DNA from: Clostridiales bacterium
Lineage (GTDB): Bacteria > Bacillota > Clostridia > Lachnospirales > Lachnospiraceae
NCBI GenBank assembly: GCA_021199255.1
Contig: JAJQIK010000018.1
Location: 62,001 to 126,000, forward strand
Length of the DNA: 64,000 nt
Direction of reading: 5' to 3'
In this document: positions 1 to 6,572 of the stretch, piece after piece
Numbering within the stretch: position 1 is the stretch's first letter
How the letters are laid out: every line of letters begins with the position of its first letter
Position numbers and translations under genes: made by a program
Notes under the pieces: generated by a model
Told to the model about the DNA's origin: nothing
Databases searched by the model: none
What the model saw: only the letters and a program-made list of their open reading frames with translations

Positions 1-1
1 T

Positions 2-133
2 GTCAGAGAAGCGTTGCACTCCAAGCTGTTTACAGCACTACAGGACGGAGATATATTGATGGAGGATCACGCCGGGGGATGCGTTCTCTTTGAGCGAAAA
101 GACCAAGTAGAAACACTTCTTGCTAACGATTAA
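2..133 (+). CDS. C-terminal 43 residues of an unrecognised protein (5' end outside window)
   Basis: An open frame enters from the left edge and stops at TAA 131-133. The 43 visible residues are charged and protein-like and end in ERKDQVETLLAND. Neither of the other two forward frames stays open here. I cannot name the family from so short a tail. The gene points toward the minus-strand NUDIX gene, so the roughly 400 bases between them form a convergent intergenic region. Confidence 0.5.
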   Translation, partial: VREALHSKLFTALQDGDILMEDHAGGCVLFERKDQVETLLAND

Positions 134-543
134 ATATAACATTCATAATGCCTGCTGGGGATTGATTTCCCTGACAGGCGTTCTTGCGCTTACGAATATT
201 TTTGCCGTCCACCGATTCCCCTGCCTTCAATCTTCAAAACACCTTTTTATCCATAGCTTTCAACAACTGTGTTGTCTTTGATTTCCCAAACGGGACATCC
301 CTCACTTTGCTCGGTCAATTCAGATCTTTCTCAAAAACCGGAGGTACAATCTCAATTGTATTTTCTGATACTGCAAATCCCGGTTGTTTCACTTCTTCCC
401 CTGTAATTCCGGCCGGCAGCCCTCCGGGAAAAATAAATAGAGTATGAAATATTACACTTTCAAAACCGACAATGCATCGCATCACTTTTTAAATGACTTT
501 GCTTAAATCATCACATCATTTTTTACTTTATAAGTGCCTTTGG
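134..543. other. Convergent intergenic region with a possible decayed minus-strand gene
   Basis: No confident gene. The minus strand holds an ATG-started frame at 315-482 (55 codons, ending IVPPVFEKDLN) with ordinary protein-like composition. Just past its stop, further open stretches in neighbouring frames (about 135-314) read as protein-like Lys/Gly-rich segments. This could be a fragmented pseudogene or chance. No Shine-Dalgarno is seen before the ATG and I recognise no family. The plus-strand frame at 184-447 has a poor, Ser/Phe/Pro-rich composition and looks like its shadow. Confidence 0.25.
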
Positions 544-993
544 TTACTTCACATTTTCGTCTCTATATATCATTTTCTTTTCAATAAGAGGACTGATAAT
601 CCCTTTCAATTTCTCAATCAACTCCACATCTGCCGGCAGCCATTCCACAGAATCCAGCTCTTCCCTGCCCAGCCACCTCGCGTCCTGATGCTCTTTAAGC
701 ACCAGATTCCCAGATATAATCTCAGCCCAAAAGCACTTCAGGGATAAATGAAAGTCTGGATAATCATATTCAATGGTATCGACTAACCCGCCGACCGCAA
801 TCTCTGTATCCAGTTCTTCCATAATTTCTCTTTTCAGCGCTTCCTGCGGCGTTTCGCCTTCTTCAATTTTGCCGCCCGGAAATTCCCATCCGCCTTTAAA
901 CTCTCCATAGCCCCTCTGGGTTGCAAAGATAACAGGCTCTCCTCTTTCATTTACTGCCCTGATAATCGCCGCAGCTACACGGATTGTTTTCAT
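544..993 (-). CDS. NUDIX hydrolase, MutT-like (deoxy)nucleoside triphosphate pyrophosphohydrolase
   Basis: A 149-residue protein with a complete NUDIX box at residues 41-61: G41, x5, E47, x7, R55-E56, then E59-E60. The box starts with the MutT-like GGWEFPGGK lead-in. NUDIX enzymes cleave nucleoside diphosphate-X bonds; small single-domain proteins of this kind usually hydrolyse oxidised or non-canonical dNTPs, though substrates vary. I chose the ATG at 991-993 because a purine-rich GGGAG lies upstream and the longer frame (to 1080) would run into the NADAR gene. The gap to that gene is 44 bases, so the two are probably co-transcribed. The substrate here is unknown. Confidence 0.88.
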   Translation of the reverse strand: MKTIRVAAAIIRAVNERGEPVIFATQRGYGEFKGGWEFPGGKIEEGETPQEALKREIMEELDTEIAVGGLVDTIEYDYPDFHLSLKCFWAEIISGNLVLKEHQDARWLGREELDSVEWLPADVELIEKLKGIISPLIEKKMIYRDENVK

Positions 994-1037
994 ACCACGC
1001 TGTCTCCCTCTTTCGGATATTCTTCCGCAATCTTCTA

Positions 1038-1541
1038 TCACAGTTCTCCACGCCGAATCTGTTCCCGTATTTTCATCCACAGCTTCCCCATGCGGTTTTC
1101 ACCATCACGGTTCAATCCCCAGCCCCAATAGGTATCCTTAGGGGAATCCTCCACAATAAAATAGTCCTCCGTCTTTAGCAACATTTCCCGTACATAAGGG
1201 TGCTGCTTTACTTTTTCAATCAGCAGCTCTTCCATGACTTCGACCTTTTTACTATCCCAATCTGTTCTTTTTCTTTCCTTATTTGCAAGAGAAATTTGTT
1301 TGGCCTCATAGGGCGACCTTGCCTGTCGGATTTGCGCCACCACATCCTCAGCCACGTCTTTGAAGGCGCTTGCCTGATACGCCTCCTCCACGGTAGGGTA
1401 TACCCAGCCGTCATATTCAATTTTAAAAGCGCTGTAATTGTCCAGACAATAAAATTCCCTTGGGAAAAATCCAATCGCTTCATTGACGCCTTCTGCCAGC
1501 CAGGGGTCTCTGTAATCCTGCATTTTTAAATTAATCTTCAT
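1038..1541 (-). CDS. NADAR domain protein (YbiA-like, DUF1768)
   Basis: A 167-residue single-domain protein. The features I recognise are FFPREFYCLDNYSAF near the N-terminus, the W-x-Y-PTVEEAYQASAF segment, and the C-terminal YWGWGLNRDGENRMGKLWMKIRE block typical of NADAR/YbiA proteins. Members process ADP-ribose-linked compounds; E. coli YbiA acts on riboflavin intermediates, and others remove ADP-ribose from guanine in DNA. The ATG at 1539-1541 has GAGG six bases upstream; two earlier in-frame ATGs lack this. The NUDIX gene follows by 44 bases. Whether this member acts on DNA, nucleotides or flavin precursors cannot be read from sequence. Confidence 0.85.
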   Translation of the reverse strand: MKINLKMQDYRDPWLAEGVNEAIGFFPREFYCLDNYSAFKIEYDGWVYPTVEEAYQASAFKDVAEDVVAQIRQARSPYEAKQISLANKERKRTDWDSKKVEVMEELLIEKVKQHPYVREMLLKTEDYFIVEDSPKDTYWGWGLNRDGENRMGKLWMKIREQIRRGEL

Positions 1542-1650
1542 CACAATCCTCATTTCTAAGCGGTCTGCCGCAAACACCGCAAACAGCCGCATCATTTTCC
1601 ATCTAATCCTTTCCCTTCATGTCTCACCCCACCTGCAATCAGCAAACAGT

Positions 1651-1665
1651 GCCCTGTCTTAGGGC
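1651..1665 (-). terminator. Small GC hairpin just after the ABC exporter stop codon
   Basis: GCCCT-gtctt-AGGGC lies directly downstream of the stop of the 602-residue ABC subunit (minus strand). It has a short stem and only a weak U-rich tail, so at best it is an inefficient terminator. Confidence 0.35.
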
Positions 1666-3474
1666 TTAGCCTTCCTTCTCACAGGCAGAATAAAACTGCG
1701 CCATATACAAAGCATAATAGGCTCCTTTCTTTTCCAGCAGTTCCTCATGAGTGCCCGTCTCCACAACCTTCCCCTGATCCATTACCACAATCACATCTGC
1801 ATCCTGAATGGTAGAAAGTCTGTGGGCAATAATCAGGCTGGTGCGGTTTTTCATGAGCTTTACAAGCGCGTCCTGAATCCCCTGCTCCGTCCTCGTATCC
1901 ACGGAGGATGTGGCCTCGTCCAGAATCAGGATTTTAGGATCGGCGATCACCGCTCTCGCGATGTTTAACAGTTGTCTCTGCCCATGGGAAAGGCTGGCGC
2001 CCGACTGCTTCAGAAAGGTCTGATAACGATCCTTTAGCCGTTCAATAAAGGGAGCGCAGTTGCTTGTTTGCGCCGCCCGGAGCATTGCCGCATCATCCGC
2101 CTCCGGACTGCCGTATTTAATATTATGTTCAATCGTGTCGGAAAAGAGCACCGTATCCTGTAGGACGATGGCGGTATTACGCCGCAGCCAGTCCCGCCGC
2201 AGGCTCATGATATTTTTGCCGTCAATCAGAATTTCCCCGGAATCCACAGGATAAAAACGCATCAGCAGATTCACCACCGTCGTTTTCCCACTGCCCGTCG
2301 CCCCCACCAAAGCAATTTTCTGGCCGGAGTGAATCTCCAGGTTGAAATCATATAATACCTGTTTGCCGGGCAGATAGGAAAAATTAACATGGCGAAAGGT
2401 AATATTGCCCTGCATCTGTTCGATTTCCTCCGTGCCGCTGTTATCCTCGTCCGGCTGATCCATCAGGTCAAAGACCCGCTCAGCCCCGGCGACAGCAGTC
2501 TGCACCGAGCCGTAAAGCTGCGCGATCTCATTGATGGGCCTGGAAAACTGTTTGGCATAAATGATAAAAGCGGAAATGATACCGATCGTAATCAGTCCCT
2601 TCAAGGCAAAATAACCGCCGAACGCCGCAACCATCACAAAACCGAGAGTGGAAATACTGTTCATCAAAGGCCCCATGGTTCCGCCGAGGATTTCCGCGTG
2701 GACGCCCTCTCTCGTCAGGCGGTCGGATAACTCCATAAATTCTGCCCTGGTACGCTCCTGCCTGTTATAGGCAAGTACCGTGCGGTAGCCGGAAATCATT
2801 TCCTCGGAATGTCCGTTCAGCCTGCCCAGCGCGCGTGCGCGCTTACGATATACGCCGCCCATCATTTGGGACATTTTCTTTGTCACAAATACCGTCAGGA
2901 ACACTGTTACCATGGTAATCAGCGTAAGCTGCCAGCAATACCAGAACATGATCGCAATCGTTCCCACAACGGTCAGCACGCCGGAAACCAGTGAGCCAAG
3001 GCTCTGCGACACCGTATTGGAGATATTTTCAATATCATTCGTCATGCGGCTCATAACGTCGCCGTTGGAATGTCTGTCCAGATAGGAAATGGAAAGATGA
3101 TCGATTTTCCGGAACAGATCGTACCTCATCTGCCGCACAATACTCTGGCTGAGCCTTGCAGACAGCAGCGACTGTGCCAGGCTGCATATGCCGTTTAACA
3201 AAAAGGTGACGGCAAGTACCGCCAGCAGCACACGAAATTCCTGCCAGGAACGGTCCTTAATCGCATCGATCACCCTGCCCTGCAGGGCGGGCGCCAGCAG
3301 AGAAGTGACTGTCACGGCTGCAACAGCGGCCAACAGTCCGATAAGCAGTCTTTGGGACTGCACGAAGTAACGCAGCAATCTGCCAAGGGTTTCCTTGGCG
3401 TTTTGGGGATTTTCCACGGTCTGTCCCATGGTAGAGCTTCGCCGCAGCTCTACCTTCGGTGTATTTGCAGCCAT
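1666..3474 (-). CDS. ABC exporter half-transporter, subunit with canonical catalytic glutamate
   Basis: 602 residues: an N-terminal six-helix ABC exporter membrane domain (about residues 35-330), then a nucleotide-binding domain with Walker A GATGSGKTT, signature LSHGQ, Walker B ILILDEATSSVD with the catalytic Glu, and switch His in IIAHRLST. The signature deviates from LSGGQ. Together with the upstream 573-residue partner this fits a heterodimeric multidrug/lipid/peptide exporter of the TM287/288 or BmrCD type, in the cytoplasmic membrane. Its start codon overlaps the partner's stop (TAATG), which indicates translational coupling. The substrate is unknown; no peptide or bacteriocin gene is adjacent. 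Confidence 0.93.
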   Translation of the reverse strand: MAANTPKVELRRSSTMGQTVENPQNAKETLGRLLRYFVQSQRLLIGLLAAVAAVTVTSLLAPALQGRVIDAIKDRSWQEFRVLLAVLAVTFLLNGICSLAQSLLSARLSQSIVRQMRYDLFRKIDHLSISYLDRHSNGDVMSRMTNDIENISNTVSQSLGSLVSGVLTVVGTIAIMFWYCWQLTLITMVTVFLTVFVTKKMSQMMGGVYRKRARALGRLNGHSEEMISGYRTVLAYNRQERTRAEFMELSDRLTREGVHAEILGGTMGPLMNSISTLGFVMVAAFGGYFALKGLITIGIISAFIIYAKQFSRPINEIAQLYGSVQTAVAGAERVFDLMDQPDEDNSGTEEIEQMQGNITFRHVNFSYLPGKQVLYDFNLEIHSGQKIALVGATGSGKTTVVNLLMRFYPVDSGEILIDGKNIMSLRRDWLRRNTAIVLQDTVLFSDTIEHNIKYGSPEADDAAMLRAAQTSNCAPFIERLKDRYQTFLKQSGASLSHGQRQLLNIARAVIADPKILILDEATSSVDTRTEQGIQDALVKLMKNRTSLIIAHRLSTIQDADVIVVMDQGKVVETGTHEELLEKKGAYYALYMAQFYSACEKEG

Positions 3475-5195
3475 TACGCCATCGCCCCCTTCCTTAACTG
3501 GGAACGGCAGATTTCCCGATACACGGCGGAGCTTTCCTGTAATTCCTCATGGGTGCCGCAGGCACAGATTTGCCCGTTGTCCAGCACAAGGATGCGATCT
3601 GCCTGTCTGACTGAAGCAATACGCTGCGCCACAATAATTCTTGTAGTGCCCGCAAATTCCTGATGCAGCGCGTCGTAAAGCCTTGCCTCGGTTTTGAGAT
3701 CCAAGGCGCTGCCGGAATCGTCAAAAATCAGGATCTCCGGCTTTTTGATAACGGCGCGGGCAATGGATATTCTCTGCTTCTGTCCGCCGGAAAGGGAATG
3801 GCCTCCCTCCGTTACAGGCGTTTCATAACTCTTGGGCATACGCCGGATAAAGTCTTCCGCCTGCGCGATGCGAGCCGCATGCCTGACGTCACTTTCTTCG
3901 GCCTGTTCGCAGCCCCAGCAGATATTTTCCTGAATACTGCGGGAAAAAAGCTCCGCCTTTTGCTGCACAATCCCGATTTTATCCCTGAGCACCTGCAGCG
4001 GATACTCCCGCACATCCTGCCCGTCTACCAGAACCGCCCCCGCAGTTACATCATAGAAACGTGGAATCAACTGCACCAGACTGGTTTTGCCGCTGCCGGT
4101 AGAGCCGATAATCGCAAGGGTTTCCCCCCGCCTGACGGAAAATGAGAGATTGTTCAGCACCGGGCGATCCGGCGCGTCTGCATAAGCGAAGGAAACCTGG
4201 CGAAACTCAATTTCTCCTTTTCTGTCCTCATCAGGACACCGCGTCCCTGATTGCTGCGCGTTTTCGGTATCCAGCACCTCACGGATACGCTTCCAGGAAG
4301 CGGACGCCCTTGTAAAGGTCTGAAAAATATTCGCCATAAAAACGATCCGCATCAAAATCAAAGAGAGATATGTAATCGCGGCCATAATCTGCCCCGGCGT
4401 CACACTCCCATCTGTCCGCAGCATGTCACCGCCCACATACAACACGCCCACCACGCACAGATTCAGAATAATGTTCACGCTGGGATTTAAAAATGCCAGT
4501 ATGGTCTGGGCGTGAAGATTCGTATCGCAGAGGGAATGATTTGCGTCGGAAAAGTGCTCCAGCTCGTATTCCTCTTTCACATATGCCTTGACAACCCTCG
4601 TTCCGGCAATATTTTCCTGCATGATACAATTCAGCCTGTCCAGTTTCTGCTGAATCACGGTATAGAGGGGAGAAACTTTTTTCAAGGAAAAGACTACGAT
4701 AGCCGTAATAAAAGGCAGACCCCAAGCCGCCACAAAGGCAAACTGCGGCGCTTGGCGGTACAGCATATAAATACCGCCCACGAACATGACGACACACCGT
4801 ACCAGAGACCGCACCGACATCATAACCATCTGCTCAACCTGCGTTACGTCATTGGTAATCCGCGTCACCAGAGAACCGGTCGTGAAAAAATCCGTCTGTT
4901 CAAAGGAAAAATCCATTATATGGGAGAACATATCCTTCCTTACGTCGTTGCCAAAGCTCTGCGCGGCAATATTGGCAAAAACACAGCACAGCACACCGCA
5001 GGTTCCTCCGAATATCACCAAAAGGACCATACGGATTCCCTCATACACAATGATCTGCATATCAGACCCCAGAACGCCTTCGTCTACAATTGTCGCCATC
5101 ATAGCCGGCTGCAATAAATCCATCGTCAGCTCCCCCAGCATGAACAACGGCGCAAGCAGACAGTATACCCAGTATTTTTTTAAATAGCGCAGCAT
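3474..5195 (-). CDS. ABC exporter half-transporter, subunit with degenerate catalytic site
   Basis: 573 residues: six-helix membrane domain (about 1-315) plus an ATPase domain with Walker A GSTGSGKTS and a normal LSGGQ signature. Walker B is ILIFDDSGSALD, with Asp in place of the catalytic Glu, and the switch position reads VAQR, with Gln in place of His. Loss of both residues marks the non-hydrolytic subunit of heterodimeric exporters. The good site of the dimer would use this subunit's LSGGQ with the partner's Glu. The ATG has GGAGG upstream and a near-consensus promoter at 5229-5257. It is first in a two-gene operon. Confidence 0.93.
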   Translation of the reverse strand: MLRYLKKYWVYCLLAPLFMLGELTMDLLQPAMMATIVDEGVLGSDMQIIVYEGIRMVLLVIFGGTCGVLCCVFANIAAQSFGNDVRKDMFSHIMDFSFEQTDFFTTGSLVTRITNDVTQVEQMVMMSVRSLVRCVVMFVGGIYMLYRQAPQFAFVAAWGLPFITAIVVFSLKKVSPLYTVIQQKLDRLNCIMQENIAGTRVVKAYVKEEYELEHFSDANHSLCDTNLHAQTILAFLNPSVNIILNLCVVGVLYVGGDMLRTDGSVTPGQIMAAITYLSLILMRIVFMANIFQTFTRASASWKRIREVLDTENAQQSGTRCPDEDRKGEIEFRQVSFAYADAPDRPVLNNLSFSVRRGETLAIIGSTGSGKTSLVQLIPRFYDVTAGAVLVDGQDVREYPLQVLRDKIGIVQQKAELFSRSIQENICWGCEQAEESDVRHAARIAQAEDFIRRMPKSYETPVTEGGHSLSGGQKQRISIARAVIKKPEILIFDDSGSALDLKTEARLYDALHQEFAGTTRIIVAQRIASVRQADRILVLDNGQICACGTHEELQESSAVYREICRSQLRKGAMA

Positions 5196-5228
5196 TTCAT
5201 CGCCTCCATTAGATAGTTCCCTTCACTA

Positions 5229-5257
5229 ATTATAGGGTTCTTTTCTAACTTCTGCAA
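5229..5257 (-). promoter_or_regulatory. Sigma-A promoter of the ABC exporter operon
   Basis: On the minus strand TTGCAG (5252-5257) and TATAAT (5229-5234) are separated by exactly 17 bases. The predicted transcript starts about 25 bases before the exporter ATG, leaving room for the GGAGG ribosome-binding site. Confidence 0.75.
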
Positions 5258-5390
5258 GAAATTGATTTTACAGCGATAAGGAAATATCATAGTTTTCTGC
5301 TTACACTTCGGGCAGGTTTGCATCAATACTTTTGCGTCAGTAAAATTTCAAGAAGTTTATCCACATAACTGTTGGCAGATTATGCTGAGG

Positions 5391-5558
5391 TTAAAGGTTG
5401 ATTATTTCCCAAAGGTCATTCATGGCCGCTTCTACCACATTCTCTGTTATCGGCGGTTCCATAGCAACCTTTGATTTTCCTTCAAACCAATCACTCTGCT
5501 CTGCCTCAAACAGCTCCTGTTTCAGTTCCTTTGCCCGCCCGTTTTTCAGGCCAAACAT
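5391..5558 (-). CDS. Possible small ORF or gene remnant, unrecognised
   Basis: A 55-codon minus-strand frame reads MFGLKNGRAKELKQELFE and ends NDLWEIINL. It is acidic, amphipathic and protein-like. The same frame stays open further upstream without another ATG, into the 5' region of the divergent GNAT gene, so it may be the tail of a broken gene. No clear Shine-Dalgarno is seen. I recognise no family. Confidence 0.3.
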   Translation of the reverse strand: MFGLKNGRAKELKQELFEAEQSDWFEGKSKVAMEPPITENVVEAAMNDLWEIINL

Positions 5559-5656
5559 CACGCCAAAACGAAAGCAATTTAATGGGAATTGGATAGAAAT
5601 ACGAGTGGAATTGTGGTATTCTAGGAGTGATAGAAATCAGAATCAGGAGAACAATC

Positions 5657-6151
5657 ATGTCTGTTATTATAAAGAAATTTGAAAGTTCATATTTACTGGA
5701 TACAATGAATATCTGGAATGAAGTGATTGACGAAGGCGTCGCTTTTCCTCAGTTGAATAGGCTGAATGAATCAGAGGCAGATATTTTTTTTAATGAACAG
5801 ACTTATACTGGTATTGCAGTAGATACAGAAAGAGATGTCGTATTGGGAATGTATATTCTTCACCCAAATAATGTTGGAAGATGTGGACATATTGCCAATG
5901 CCAGTTATGCTGTAAGTTCTGAAGCGCGAGGGTTCCATATCGGGGAAAAGCTAGTATCTGACTGCCTTGAAAAGGCAAAGGACAATGGCTTTACTATTAT
6001 GCAGTTTAATGCTGTCGTAGATAGTAATATTCACGCCAAACATTTATATGAGAGGTTGGGTTTTGCTGACGTTGGCATCATTCCCAGAGGATTTCAAATG
6101 AAAGACGAGCATTATGAAGACATCCATGTTATGTATAAAACACTATCATAA
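5657..6151 (+). CDS. GNAT family N-acetyltransferase
   Basis: 164 residues with GNAT layout. A central strand (GMYILHPNNVG...HIANASYAV) is followed by the acetyl-CoA loop EARGFHIGEKL and helix, then the C-terminal NIHAKHLYERLGFADVG segment typical of these enzymes. It would acetylate a small molecule or protein amine; the substrate is unknown. The ATG at 5657 has AGGAGA seven bases upstream; the earlier in-frame ATG at 5627 does not. The gene is visibly AT-richer than the genes on either side and is the only plus-strand gene between about 0.5 and 16.8 kb, which suggests recent acquisition. Confidence 0.85.
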   Translation: MSVIIKKFESSYLLDTMNIWNEVIDEGVAFPQLNRLNESEADIFFNEQTYTGIAVDTERDVVLGMYILHPNNVGRCGHIANASYAVSSEARGFHIGEKLVSDCLEKAKDNGFTIMQFNAVVDSNIHAKHLYERLGFADVGIIPRGFQMKDEHYEDIHVMYKTLS

Positions 6152-6242
6152 TTCCAGTTTGCGAGGGCGCGTAGCAGATGCAAAGGGATTTGTCAAATTG
6201 ATATCAATAGAATTGATTATAATAAGCGGTACAAATATCCGC

Positions 6243-6302
6243 AATGGGACAGAAATTTGCAATCTGCCCAAATAAGTAGCAGGCTGCAAATTCTGTCCCA
6301 TT
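6243..6302. repeat. 60-base near-perfect inverted repeat
   Basis: The arms 6243-6261 (AATGGGACAGAAATTTGCA) and 6285-6302 match as reverse complements except for one extra A. The loop contains a further CTGC/GCAG pairing. It lies between the convergent GNAT and copZ genes. There is no U-run on either side, so it is not a standard terminator. It may be a bidirectional 3' stabiliser or a small repetitive element. Confidence 0.7.
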
Positions 6303-6314
6303 GATAAAGGAAAA

Positions 6315-6572
6315 TTAATGCTTAAACAGGGAAAACCTCCTCTTTTCACAGGGCTCCACCCGAACGTCCAAAACCTTGTAGCCGGTTTCCTTCACAGCAG
6401 ACTTGATTCTTGCAAGATCAGGCTGCTCCTCCAGAAGAATCTCAGCCGTGCCCTGAGTATGGGAAGCGGAAACCTTCGCCTTTTTGCCGCAGACTCTACG
6501 GATAGCGTCGGCGACATGAGCCTCACACATACCGCACATCATACCGTCAATCTTTAAAATAACCTTGTTCAC
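6315..6572 (-). CDS. copZ: CopZ-like heavy-metal-associated domain protein (copper chaperone)
   Basis: 85 residues. A single HMA ferredoxin-like fold with the metal motif GMMCGMC (CxxC at residues 13-16) and the VKETGYKV ending typical of these domains. It would bind Cu(I) and hand it to the ATPase. The start is GTG at 6570-6572, overlapping the copA stop as GTGA, with AGGAGG nine bases upstream, so it is translationally coupled and last in the operon. The short basic tail ([10 protein letters not shown]) is unusual for a chaperone. Methionine replaces the more common Thr or Ser before the first Cys. Confidence 0.85.
   Translation of the reverse strand: MNKVILKIDGMMCGMCEAHVADAIRRVCGKKAKVSASHTQGTAEILLEEQPDLARIKSAVKETGYKVLDVRVEPCEKRRFSLFKH

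Noticed and set aside
184..447. 87-codon plus-strand frame
   Set aside because: No Shine-Dalgarno and poor composition. The opposite strand reads more like protein, so it is probably a shadow of a remnant.
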